Origin: Golubevia sp. BC0850
Lineage: Eukaryota; Basidiomycota; Exobasidiomycetes; Golubeviales; Golubeviaceae
Reading direction: 5' to 3'
NCBI GenBank assembly: GCA_012976225.1
Contig: JAAVVG010000014.1
Span: 496,001-560,000, forward strand
Length of the DNA stretch: 64,000 bases
The notes under the pieces were generated by a model. The model saw only the letters and a list, made by a program, of their open reading frames with translations, was not told the DNA's origin and made no database searches. Shown in pieces: positions 11,571 through 23,150 of the stretch (positions are counted from its first letter, which is position 1; each line of letters opens with the position of its first letter). Made by a program: the position numbers and the translations under genes.

Positions 11571-14255
11571 TCAGAGAGTCTTTCCGACCCACTCCACAAA
11601 TTCAGTCCACATTTGATCCCATTTGGCAAGGTATTCTTTTCTTTCTTTGTCATTCAATTCGGCATGAAGTAGAGATTGTCTAGCTAGAACTCCTAACGAA
11701 GAGAGTCTAGCCGACTGAGACGATTGATAGAATTGATAGAAATCGGGAGTGACTGAGATGGTCAAGAAAAAGAAAAAGTGGAAAAAAGAATGAAAGTTAA
11801 ATAAATTCACAGAACTTGTCCAGAAGAGAAGAAGGTGAAAGACTAGACTTCTTCCATCCCCTCTCTTCTTTCCTTCGCTCACTCTCATAATTGAACCATC
11901 TTCTACTGTCATCCCCTTCAACGTACTCACGACCAGTATTTCCAAATTGACAAGCATCGTCGCTACTCAATGCACACTTGACCCCTTGATTGATCAAACT
12001 AATCATAGGATGATTCTTATTCCCACCATTGTAACCCAACAATTCATTACTAATCGGACAACATTCCACCAAAATGTCTTTTTCTTTACAAATCCTAATC
12101 AATTCTGGGTGTTTGTTCAAACTGTAGCCATGACCAACTCTCTTGGTTCCTAATAAGATTGCATCGTAAAGGTTCTCATCAGTTTTACTTCCATCATCTA
12201 AAGTTTCTCCAGCATGAAATAGGAAAGGAATGTTTAAACCCTCTTCTTTACACCTGGATTGGAATCGAAGGAGTTCTGGAAGATAGGTAATCAAGGGAAT
12301 TCCAGGATCTTCATGACCTACTAAATCAAATCCGACGATTGAAGACGGGAACTCTTTGGCTAGTGAAATGCAATCTTCTAAATACCATCGAAGTTCTGAA
12401 GTTGAAATGAATCTAACTGTTACGTAAATGATTTTCAAATCGAAGAAAGTTTGAGATGAAGGTAGAAGAGATTTGGCCTCTGAAACTGCTTCTAGGAAGA
12501 TTCGAACCCAATCGGAATGTGAAAGAGTTGGAGATCCTGAGGCTGAAATCATGAACTGTGCGAGAGGAAACCAAAGATCAGCTTTACTTCTCTTTTCCTC
12601 TTCTCTTTTTCAGCTCAATCTTGTGAGAGACTCTTTCTTCAGTTTTGTCTCACTCACCTTCTCAATGAAGTTTATCCTAGTCTCCAAATACGCTACATTA
12701 TCCTCCGCATGTAACCTAACCAATTCCATCACAAATGCTTTCAAAATCGGTTCAAACCCCAATAGACCTCTAGCAACTAAGAAAGTAGAAATGAATTTCT
12801 TCCAAGCTTGATCTGAAGTTTTCATCTTTGGAGATAAAGAATGAGGTGTTAAAGAGAGTAAAGATTTGATATAAGAATCGAAGGCTCTTCCTTTTGATCC
12901 TTCTATTCCATTGACTCTATTTACCCCATTTCCGTCGAATCCATTGGAAGTAGAAGTAGAAGTAGAAGTGGATGATGAATTGGATGATGAATAACAATCA
13001 TCAAAAGGAAACATTCCCCTAACTTTAGACATCAAAACCCAAGTTCCACTTTTATAATTGCTTCCGAAGATGTCATCTTCACCATTTTCAGAGGAAGCCA
13101 AGATAGGAATTGGATAACCTTCAGTCGTTGGAAGAGAATTCAAATCGGATTGAGATTTGTAAGGAGGTAAAACTCTGAATTGAATTGAAGTTGAAAGTGA
13201 ATGTAAGATTGAGGGAGATGTTAAGGGAGTTGAAGATGAGATGTGCATTGAGGGAGTTTTGATGGCTTGAGATATTAGAAAATAGGGGTTGACGCTGAGA
13301 GAAGGAGATAGGGAGGGATGAGAGGAGTTAGAGGTGAGGGAAGAGTTGAGAGGTTTGGGAGAGAGAAGATATAAGAAGGGACTGACCTTCCGTCCATGTG
13401 ACAATGCAAGACACCACCTTTTGGCATCTGACGATTGAAAGGCAGGAAATTGGAAAGGGTAGGAGGATTGAAGAGAAGAAGATTAGTAAGATAGCAGGGT
13501 CGTGTGACACCATCGAGAGTTCAGATCCATCCGAATGGAAGAAGAGTGTAAGAGAAGATTTGAGTCACAGAGAGTTTTAGTTGAGATTCAGAGCCAGAAG
13601 TATGACAGAAAGATCGAAGAGGAAGAGAAGGAACAACGAAGGAAGCTGAGCTCCAGTTGAAAAAAGACAAGAGAAGGACAGAGCTCTAGAAGTTCCGTCC
13701 TGATCTGGCTTTCAGATATCCTAGAGATTTATGACTTAAGTTTTATCAGCTACTGATCTTCCAAGGAAGCTTGTCTCTTCCATCGAGAACCTAATCCATC
13801 CTTGGTCCTACCTATTTACAGACACCTCCCCTCTCAACCCTTATCGCCTGCTCTTCCACTATCTTCTTCTCCCTTCAAACCTTCATACTAACCTTTTTCA
13901 GCACCTCCCAAACTTTTGTGGTCTTCATCAATTCCTTAGCTCCCTCGAATCCCATTCCAGGATAGATATCTCCTTCACCTCCATCTGTCCAAACCTCCTG
14001 ATTCTCTTTCTGCCTGAATTGTTCCAACTTTTCGTCAGCTAGAGCCTCTGCTGGAGTCAAGTTTGAACGTTTTTGAGCGTCATAACGATGGTTGAATTCT
14101 GATTGAAGCAGGTTGGATCGAGATTCATGATAGGATGAAAGTTCTGAAGAAAGATTTGAAGTCGAAGTTGAAGAATCTCCGTTGGTTGTAGGTGGAGATG
14201 GAGATGGGATTGATTCCAGTGGTTCTATTACTGCTATGTGAGATCGGATAGTCAT
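11571..14255 (-). CDS. ADA2/ADGF-type adenosine deaminase
   Basis: Enzymes of this type hydrolyse adenosine to inosine and ammonia. Exons 14255-13893, 13427-13387, 13294-12658, 12555-11931 and 11752-11571 give 615 residues. The N-terminal segment ends DIYPGMGFEGAKELMKTTKVW and joins MPKGGVLHCHMDG, which holds the HxH zinc ligands. Later come VGFDLVGHEDPG, LFHAGET (catalytic Glu), VGHGYSLNKHP, ECCPISN and SSDDACQFG, all matching animal ADA2/CECR1 rather than classical ADA. A low-complexity Ser/Thr/Asn insert near residue 285 sits where ADA2 has its extra receptor-binding domain. An earlier in-frame ATG at 14354 would add 33 residues with a hydrophobic patch. No clear signal peptide is seen, so a cytosolic purine-salvage role is as likely as secretion. 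The 465-nt first intron is the longest in the window. Confidence 0.88.
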
Positions 14256-14873
14256 CGATTGAAAAAGAAGGAGAGTACAGTAGAACGGAAGGGAAAAAGG
14301 AGAATGCTGCGCTCGAGATGGAATTTGGAATCTCTCTTCCCTCCCTTCGCTCATATTCTGATCCAATTTCTTGCACCGTGGCCACTATCTACATGCTACT
14401 TCTCCTTGCTTCTCCGTGCTATCTTGACTTCCGTACTCCCATGTCCCTCCCAAGAATCAAAATGAAGAGGTGAAACTCAAATCAAGCAAGTCTTTCCGAC
14501 CCTGAGTTGGGATTGGGAAAGGGCACGCAGTTCTGCATGGGGAATGGAAATGAATCTCAGAAAACAAGAAAAAGGGGATGAGAAGGAGAAGGAGAAGTAG
14601 AAGCAAGTCAAAAATAAGCTTTGAGATTCTCATCCCCTGCAAATACAGGTCCTAGAGGTTTCAGATTGGCTCTCTCTCTTTTTCAAGTCTTCTCCTCTTC
14701 TGTTCCCATCCGTCCATGAATTGCTAGATTCTCTTACTCTTTTCTTGCCATTTTTACTTCTTCAAGATCAACCTCAAAAGAGAGAAAGGAGCGGGCCCCA
14801 AGATAGAAGTGGCAATATCTCAAACTTTCAATCTCAGACAATCACTCGCAGCTCTCCTCTCTCCTTGGATTCG
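14256..14873. promoter_or_regulatory. Divergent promoter: adenosine deaminase and large disordered protein
   Basis: This 618-base spacer lies between two opposite start codons. The plus-strand frame stays open from about 14721 without an ATG until 14874, so part of this region may be a 5' leader or an upstream exon of the plus gene. Confidence 0.4.
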
Positions 14874-17800
14874 ATGAGCCATTCCAATTCTTCAACTCCA
14901 TCAATCGATAACGATTCCGCTTCATTAAATCATCATAGCATTCCATCAAATTCAATTCATCAACAACAACAACAGCCTCAGCCTCAGCCTCGTAGATCTT
15001 CTTCTTCACGACAAGGTTCTATTTCAACTCTTTGGTCTTCAGCTGATTTACCCTTCTTCTTAGATTCAAGACAACCAAATTCAACTAACAATCATTCTCC
15101 AAATTCAAATCAATTTTCTAATCCTTCTACGCGGAGTCATGGGGGAAATAACGCGTCTTTGATGCGAGCAGTAGACGGCAGAGGTGGAATTGGATTAGGG
15201 TTAGGAGTGGGAATGGGAGTGGGAATGAACATGGCAAGTACAAGTACAACTACTCATGGAACTAATAGTGGTAGACCTTCAATTTCAAGTGAATGGAGTT
15301 CAAATTCAAATCGAATAGAAAGAGATGTTAATGCAGAAGGGAGAGAAGAATTGGATGACCGCATACAATCTCCCATCTCTAGAGACTCTAGGAACAGAAA
15401 CCACTCTCAACCTCAATCTGAATATAGGATAGGTAGAGAATTCTCTTTCGATTCTCATAGTTCTGAGAATCATTTGGGGAATAGAGAGAGGGTATCATCC
15501 ATTGGTGAAGCTTATTCACCTCATCCTCCAAATTCAATTGCAAGAGATCCTCAAACTTCTTCTTCTCCAAATCGAAGGTCTTCAAATTCTATTGAGAATG
15601 GTGTTGATGCTTCTTTGGATGGAATCACCCCTTCTTCTTTCCCAACTCGGAATGCTCGATCGTCTTCCGGAAATGGATTTGCATCTCAATCTCAACCTTT
15701 CTCAAATCCTCAAGAACCAAGTCCAATTTTCAATTATCCACTTCAATCTTCTTCTCCACCTCAAATAAAGCCTCGATCTTCATCTTCAAACAATAGTCAA
15801 CAAGATCCAAATAACAGCAACAGCAATTCAAATTCAAATAGCAACTCCAACAATTCCACCTCTTCCTCAAATCAACTTTTCCATTCAGCACTTTCATCCC
15901 CAATAAAAGAGAAAGAACTTCGAGGTTATCAAAAACGTAGACCTTTAGCCTTACAACTTTCAGTTTCTTCCTCTACTTCTTCACTTCCACCTTCAATCCC
16001 GACGATTTCTCAACCCATTTCAGATAGGAATGTTTCAGCTCCTTCCATGCCTATTTCAGTCTCTTATGGATCGCAGCTATCCTCTGTCTTTGGTCTTAGG
16101 AACGGTGGAAGTGATGTTCATAGTCCTGTCATCTCTGAATCAGGAGCAAGTTTAAAGTTCATCAATCCTAATCATGGTCAAGGTCAAACTTCCCCTTTAC
16201 TATCTCCGCCTTTTGTTGAAAACAGTCGATCGCAATTACGAAATGGGAATGAGGAACCTCATCCAACTGCGCTGACGGTTCCAGGATTGGAGGATAGTAA
16301 TGCCCATGGTGGTGCTAGATCTTCAACTTCTGGCTCAACTCTTATCAGTCCCATCACTCCTATGACTAACTTTGATCCGAAACCTTTACCTGTAAGTGAA
16401 GTATTCTCCTGTCCTCGCCATCTTCCACCGATCGATCATAAGTGGCTTACTCATCTATTCCGTCCCCCTTTTCCATCGATAGAAAAAGAAGACCAAAAGA
16501 CCACCCCAAACTCATGATCAACTTTACAAAAAAGCAAACAAATTCTTTGATTCCAATTATACCGTGATATCTCCTAGTTATTCTCCCGAAATTCAAGGTG
16601 GAGATTATTTAGATCATGGTTCTCATCAAGATGAAGAAGCAGACAATTCTAATTCTAGATCAACTAATGGAACTGGAAATACTTCGAATTCTTACGAAGC
16701 TCCGATTGAGGAGCGAGATTCTGTAATCGACCAGGAGAGGGAGAGAAAGAATGAAGATAGAACTCTTAGAAGAAGTCCTTCCAAAACTTCTTCCATTCGA
16801 ACCGGTGAGAGTCAATTTTCAGGTCAAACTTCCAACAATTCTCATACTAGAAGAGGTGAAGAAGATGAATCTCCAATGAATACTCCTTTCTCAAGAGTTA
16901 GTGAATTAAGTAAAGAATCAGGGTTGACCTCTGGAAGTCCTGCTAGTTCGGTTCTACCTGAGCTGGAAGGATCGAACTACAATGGATATGGTTATGGTAA
17001 AAATTTGATGGAAGGGGATTATGGATCCAATTCTTCAAAGATTCATTCGCTTTCACTTCCTCCTGCTTCTAACAATTCGATCAGACATGGTACTTCGGTC
17101 AGCTCTTTGAGTAGAACTGCCATTTTGAATCAAAGTCAAGCAAGTCTCAGTCCAAGGAAATCGACCTTTCAGTTATCACCTACTAGACCTAATAGAACTT
17201 TGAGTGGTGGTAAATCACCTCCACCTTCTCCAAGTAAAAGACCACCTTCAAGTCCTGGTAGAATGAATGGAAATTCAGGTCCAATGATGAATCAATCCAT
17301 TCGAAGTTATTCAAATAGACCTGCAACAGCTACTCTAGGTAGTGCTAGCATTTCTTCCAACTCTTTTTTAGGTTTACAAGTTGGACCAAATCATCCTTAC
17401 GCAGGGGTTATTGAAGCAGGTTTACCTCCGACTTTGAGTGCTGAGAATTTGGTCAGAAGAGAAACCTCCATGTCTTCAAATTCTAATTCAACTTCTTCAA
17501 CTAATGGTGGTGGTTTGACCAAAAGGTTAAGAGCTGTCTCAACTAGTTCTAGACTTAAAGTTTTACCAAGTTGGTTTAGTAGTAGTAAAGATTCTAGAGA
17601 TAGTAAGGATGGAAAGGAATTAGGTTATGAGAACGGTATGCTTCATTGCGATTCTCCAACTCATTTAACTGCAAGTGGTGCTTCTTCTGTTCATTCGAGT
17701 TCAACTTCAAATACTCCGCGTTCTCCTATGTCAATGAACAGAATTCCACCTCCCTTGAATCACCTTCCTCAATCTTCCAATCAGAGTCAGATGACTAGAA

Positions 17801-20514
17801 ATCGACCGGTTTCAGAGCAAAGATCTCCACCTCCAAAGACTAAAGGATCAGATAGTTTCTCGTCATCAGATATGAATCGAACCCTCAACTCTTCAAACAC
17901 AGCCACTCTCGATGGAGTTTCAGGTCCACTTGGAAGGTTTAGATCTAGAACTTTGGGGTCTGCTGATCGTCGACCTTCCTCCTCAAATTCAAATGTTTTA
18001 CCGCCCTCTCCATCAAACTTAATCTCAAAGTTGCCAAGCTCTTACCCACCTTCTTCTTCTAAATCTTCTTCAGCAAATTTGAAAGCTCTTCGTAGACCTT
18101 CGAAGACTGATACTCTCAGTTCCAGTATCAACGGTGGGGGACCTCCGAGCATCTCTCTTTCAAATTCAGAAAGAGGAAGTGGAATCTATGGGTACGAAAG
18201 TAGTGGTGGTGGAAGCTCAAAGAGGAATAGTAATTCGAAGGCTCAATCCATCCATTCTCACTCCAACTCCAACTCCAATTCCAACTCTCAAATCCTTTCT
18301 AAACCTTCGAACTCTGGCAAATCTCCGTCTGCAAGCAGACCGAAATCAAAAGGCGGTTGGGCTTCTCATTTAACTGCTGGTTTAACTTTACATTTGTCTA
18401 TGGAGAATTTAGATGGTAGCTCTAATACTTCTAAGAATTGTCAAGTTACAATGAACTATATGCTCTACGATCCTTTTGGTAAACCTGAAAGTCTAGTTCC
18501 TGAAGGTCAGTTCGGTAGACCTGTCACTCCTAAGAAGTCAAAATCTAGAGGTGGAGACAAAGACACGGAACCAGAAGAAAAAGAAGAAGACACGTCTGGA
18601 GTTCTAGAATTCTCTCCAGCACCTTTCGACCCTCACTTCTCGGAATCATCAGAATTCTGCTTTCCAATGAACTCCAACCTGGTTTTGAAACATTTGACAG
18701 TTGGAAATGATTTGAAAAGTGGAGATTTGATTTCGAGACAAGCTACCATCTCCCTTTCACATCTGGGAACTCATTCGGTTTCAGGCTTGGAAAGGAAAGG
18801 GAAATTAGCTTGGAGGTTCATCTATTCTGTTGAAGACAGAGCGGTTCTGATTGAGAATGATTTCAATGATGGAAGTGGTTTGGAAAAAGTGCCAATCAAA
18901 GGTGAAAGGAAATTGAGACCTATCTCTTTTGAATGCTCTTCTACTCTTTTAGATCCATCTAGAGCTAGGAAATCAAGGTTGATCACCATGGTGAAGAAAT
19001 CCGTTGGAAGTCAAATTACTTCAACTCAAATCTTCAGTAATGGAAATGGTAACGCAAGTTTCGATAGTCCGAATTCTTCAAGAGCAGATTTAAGTCTAGG
19101 AAACCAATCCATTGGTAGTCTTTCGATTCCACCTAGTCCTTCTTACTCAAGTCAACAAGCTCAACAGACTTCAAGGCAAGCTCCAAGTAGACAACCAAGT
19201 GATAGCTCTTTGAATAATCAAGCTCATCAAACTAGAAGAGCTTTGCAACAATCCAATTCTTTCACTGCTTCTTCTACTTGGGCACCGCCTGCTAATTTGG
19301 TTCCTTTCAGAATGACAAGACCGAGTGTTGCTACTTCCAATGGAACTGCTTATACTAATAGTAGTGGATTCGGCGCTCCTTCTACTAGATCTAGTGCTGC
19401 TTCTCAAAATCAACTTCATGGTCAAAATTCAGGTCATCATCAACCTTTACCTTCACCTTCTAGAAGTATTCATCCACCTTCATCTTCAAAGCCAGTCACT
19501 AGGAAAAGAGGTGCCAGTCTTGGAGAGGCTTCAAGAGCCAATCCAGTCGGTTTACTCAATGATAGTGATTCTGAAAAGAATCGATCAGTCTCTGGAAATA
19601 TTAGGACTAGGCCTTCAATGTCAAGAAGGATCACTCCAGAGAGGGAATTGCCAACTTTACCTGCTTCTTCGTCTTCTGGTCATTATGATCAGACAGCCAG
19701 GCATGTGGATAGACCACCTACTTCTCCAGTCAAAGGTCGCTTCAATCACCCTCCAGATGAAGACTATGGAGTATCCCCAAAATCGGTTCCAGCTGCTCTT
19801 CCCAGAAAGAGAGAAAGAGATCCTAACAGACCCCCGACTGCTTCTGAAGCTATCAAGTTGGAGTATCAAGCTAGGGAAAGTAGCAGTGAAGGCAATGGAA
19901 GGTTCGTTTCTAACGGTCAACCAATTGATGATGATGATAGTCTGGAGAGGGTCGTCCATAAATCCCACTCCAATTCTCAACTCCGAAGCTCCTTCATGTC
20001 AACTTCAAAGAGGGAGAGAAGTCGAACTGCTGAAGGTGGAGGAGAATTCCGATCTTCAGAATCATCTGGTCGCTTAAACAATTTCTCAAATCAACCTTTC
20101 GATCTGGAAGAAATGACTTCTAGTAGAAGTGGTAGTAGTAAAACTTCATTTAACTCCAGAATTCACCAGCAACCCCAATTGAGAAAAGATGGAAATTCAA
20201 ATAGACCTTCGACAGCTCTGGCTACTCCTTCACCTTCTAGATCCGAATTCTTTCAACAACCAGATCAACGTCATTCTATTTCTCAAACTCCTTCAAAGAA
20301 ATCTAACTTACTTTTAGCACCTTTTCAAATGAAAGACAAGAATTCAAATTCTTCTTCTACTACCTCTAATCAACAGGAACTTAAGAAGAAATCTAGCTTC
20401 AAATCTTTCACTAGTAGTAAGAAAAGACAAACTAGAGCTAGAACTGCTACAAATCTTGGACCAGAGGAAGGTCAGAAAACTGGAGCCTTGTTAGTCGAAT
20501 TGGGTTGGATCTAA
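14874..20514 (+). CDS. Very large Ser/Asn-rich disordered protein, unknown function
   Basis: The family is not recognised. Two exons (14874-16391 and 16483-20514, a 91-nt intron, phase 0) give 1849 residues. Most of it is low-complexity and rich in Ser, Asn, Pro and Gln, with tracts such as repeated SNSNSN near 15825 and 18262. Many SPxR and RRSP sites suggest phosphorylation. One stretch, roughly residues 1130-1345, looks folded and beta-rich (GGWASHLTAGLTLHLSMENLDG; FCFPMNSNLVLKHLTVGND; GKLAWRFIYSVEDRAV). Before it, ALRRPSK and similar basic segments recur. No membrane segment is evident. The ATG at 14874 is the first in frame, but an upstream exon is possible because the frame is open to about 14721. 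A cortical or septal scaffold or signalling adaptor is a guess from composition only. Confidence 0.75.
15819..15857 (+). repeat. Coding Asn/Ser microrepeat
   Basis: An imperfect run of six-base units (AACAGC, AATTCA, AACTCC) encodes alternating Asn and Ser in the large disordered protein. A similar run of TCCAAC units lies near 18262-18288. Such tracts usually vary in length between strains. Confidence 0.7.
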
Positions 20515-21049
20515 AGGAAATCCTCATTTCTTCTTCAAAACCTTCAAATCAATACTGTAAACAATCAAAAATGGCAATCCTCCTTTCGTTCTCTCTCTCT
20601 CTCTCTCTTCACGTCATCCTTCTAGTCACGTCGTTCTCTGCATTTGTTTTAGAATTCCCCCTCGCATCTCAATCTACTGTATCTTGTTTTTGTTTTCTTG
20701 TTGTTCCTTATTCCCGTCATTCTCATCTCACCTCTCTATCTCAATCTCATGAACATCTCCATAAACCTCATATCTCCTTTATCACTTCAATCTTTTTTTG
20801 TTCTCTCAATTGGTCCCGCTTGTTATCTTTTTTCGGCTCTAGATTTTCTTCGCAATATCATCTCATGAAACACGATCTCATCCTTTCTTTGAAAGACAAG
20901 TGTGAAATCGAGAAGTCGTCGAATGTATGAAATCGCTAAACAAAAAAAGTGAGCTTGAAAACTGAGATGAGATACTAAAAAGACGGATATTAAAAGTGAA
21001 ACAATGAGAAAACGACAACAGTCAAAGAGTAAATAACCTCTTCTCCGCC
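20515..21049. other. Convergent intergenic region with CT microsatellite
   Basis: This 535-base stretch separates two convergent stops. It is T- and C-rich and contains a CT dinucleotide repeat of about nine units at 20591-20607. No gene is supported; it should hold both 3' untranslated regions. Confidence 0.5.
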
Positions 21050-23014
21050 CTACTTCTTCTTACCATCCTCTCCAGCTTTTCCCGCTACTCTTCTACTGCT
21101 TGCAGGAATCACATTAGCTTTAGGGATAGTTCTAGCTCTTTCCCTCTTCATCTCTTCCTCTTCTTCTTTCTCCCTTTCCTTCCTAGCCTCTTCCCTGGCT
21201 TCCTCTAAAGCTCTCAAATTCTCATCTCTGGACTTTTCAAATTGTTTCCTCTCCATAGATCTAATTTCTCCAGCTAAACGGAATGGTTGAACTTTAGTTT
21301 GAGTTGGTTTTTGAGTAGCAGATTTGTTTAAAGAACTAGATAGATTTTTCTTCCCCTTGGAATCTTGACCTTTCTTAATCATTTCCAATTGAGTTTTCAG
21401 CTTGAGTTCCCTTTCGATTTCCAAAGCCTTCTTACGTTCCTTCATCCAAGCTGGTACTTGACCCGCTTGATAACCTCTCTTTCTCTTTTCTGAAACCTTG
21501 TTCTTGGGTGAAGTCGAAGTTGCAGGTTTTGATGAGCTTGGAAGAGATGCAGAGAAGGAGAAAGGCTTGACTAGAGCGTTTGGATCAGGTACTAGAGCTC
21601 CTGTTGAGGTTTTACGGAAACCTGCCGGGACTTCCACGCTGGAGGTAGCTTCGGTGGCAGAGACTATTCTACGATTTGAAACAGTTGAAGATGACGTTAA
21701 GGAAGGCTTAGAAGATGGTTTTGAGGGTGCTGAAATTCCAACTTCCTCCTTGGATGTGACTGAGGTAAGGAGAGGATTGGAAGAGAGGTCTTGAGATGGA
21801 ATTGCTTTGGAAGAGGTGGAGGGCTTGAGAATCGGTTCTGCAGCAGGAGGAGGAAGGATTTCCGCCTGTTCTCCCACCTGAACTTCTTTCTCTTCGACTG
21901 GTATCTCTTTCACTAGAGGTTTTGCGATTGGAGGTTCTTGTTCCAGAGCCTCAACTGCAGAGGAGGAGGCGGTTTCCGGAGGAGAATGGGCTTCGATTTG
22001 AGTTGCTTCGGAGAAAGGGTTGTTGGGCACCGAATCCTGAGGAGATCTGGTTTTCTTGGAGTTTGATGGGAATGAGATTGAGTTGACCTTGATGGGAGCC
22101 TTGGCTGGACGACTGCCAGAAAGAGCTCTCCTAGGCTTGGTTGGAGAAGTTTTACTTGTAGGAATTCCACTCCTGGCCGTTGATGAAATGACTGCTCTTG
22201 ATTCCCTTCCTTGGTTTGTTCCTTTGTCTGTAGATCCATTTTCCTTGAGAGATGCTTCCTTGCTGGAGGCATTGAGAGTAGATGAGACGAAGAGGCTCTT
22301 TCGAGGGAGACAAGATGCTTGTTGGCTGGAGGACTTGGATGGAATCGAACTTGGCTCCTCTGACTGATTGGATTGGACAGCTGAAGTAGATTTTGGAAGT
22401 CCGGAAAGGATAGAAGTGGCCTCTGAGGTCTGATTCTGGTTAGCCTCTCCAGTGCTCTCCAAGGCATCCTTGACAGGATCCGAAGCAACATCACTAGATA
22501 TGACGTGTATTTCTGCTCTCCTACGTCTGAGTCTCTTGAAAGGCGATGACTGCTCAGAGGAGATGTTGGTAGGCAGCTCCACCTTTTGCTGCTCCTCTAC
22601 CACTTCTACCGCTGCTCCTTTCCCCTTCTCTTTGCCAGCCTGTCTATATCCTTGATCTTCATTCTCCTTTCCCTCAACGTTCCCAGCTGACATACCCTTT
22701 CCCATCCTCTCCAGCTTTGCCATCTTGGAGAACTCTTTCCTCTCCTTTCTCCTATTCTCCTTCGCCTCTTGCTCCTTGAAGGCCATTTCCGCTAGCTCGT
22801 TATCCGTCATTTGATTGAACGCCATTGAGTCGTCTGAAGGACCTGTTGGATGGGCGAGTCTTGAAGGTCTAAGAGGAGAACTGTTGAGATTTGGTGGGTT
22901 GTGTGGTAGACTGCTATCCATGAGCATCGACATTGATTGGTCGTTCCATACCGGCTCCGTCACTGCTCTATTGTTTCTTCTAGGCGGTCCATTCAGTTGA
23001 GGGATGAAGGACAT
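21050..23014 (-). CDS. TPX2 C-terminal-domain-like microtubule-associated protein
   Basis: This is an intronless frame of 654 residues, unusual among its intron-rich neighbours. Most is disordered and rich in Ser, Pro and Lys. Residues 1-110 hold a conserved-looking start (MSFIPQLNGPPRRNNRAV) and a charged helix (LAEMAFKEQEAKENRRKERKEF). The C-terminus is the only part that suggests a family: VQPFRLAGEIRSMERKQFE, a long Glu/Arg helix, then EMKRERARTIPKANVIPAS. This order (PFxLxxxxR, charged coiled coil, basic IPKAxxIP end) resembles the TPX2 domain, which binds microtubules and in spindle proteins contacts importin and Aurora kinase. A GYQAGQVPAWMKERKKALE segment lies before it. A spindle or microtubule role is inference. 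It starts 136 bp downstream of the lamB-like stop on the same strand. Confidence 0.6.
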   Translation of the reverse strand: MSFIPQLNGPPRRNNRAVTEPVWNDQSMSMLMDSSLPHNPPNLNSSPLRPSRLAHPTGPSDDSMAFNQMTDNELAEMAFKEQEAKENRRKERKEFSKMAKLERMGKGMSAGNVEGKENEDQGYRQAGKEKGKGAAVEVVEEQQKVELPTNISSEQSSPFKRLRRRRAEIHVISSDVASDPVKDALESTGEANQNQTSEATSILSGLPKSTSAVQSNQSEEPSSIPSKSSSQQASCLPRKSLFVSSTLNASSKEASLKENGSTDKGTNQGRESRAVISSTARSGIPTSKTSPTKPRRALSGSRPAKAPIKVNSISFPSNSKKTRSPQDSVPNNPFSEATQIEAHSPPETASSSAVEALEQEPPIAKPLVKEIPVEEKEVQVGEQAEILPPPAAEPILKPSTSSKAIPSQDLSSNPLLTSVTSKEEVGISAPSKPSSKPSLTSSSTVSNRRIVSATEATSSVEVPAGFRKTSTGALVPDPNALVKPFSFSASLPSSSKPATSTSPKNKVSEKRKRGYQAGQVPAWMKERKKALEIERELKLKTQLEMIKKGQDSKGKKNLSSSLNKSATQKPTQTKVQPFRLAGEIRSMERKQFEKSRDENLRALEEAREEARKEREKEEEEEMKRERARTIPKANVIPASSRRVAGKAGEDGKKK

Positions 23015-23150
23015 CTTTTATGGGGTGATGGTGTTGTTGTGTCAAAAGTTCACCTTGCTAATTGTCACGTCTGAAACCCCCTCACGTGAATGAACTCAGA
23101 CAAAAATTCATCTTGTTCTCTAAAAGTTGTGTGTGTACATTTTGATCCCA

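Noticed and set aside
15198-15230. Telomere-like GGATTAGGGTTAGG
   Set aside because: It is coding sequence for a Gly/Leu stretch and is not repeated.
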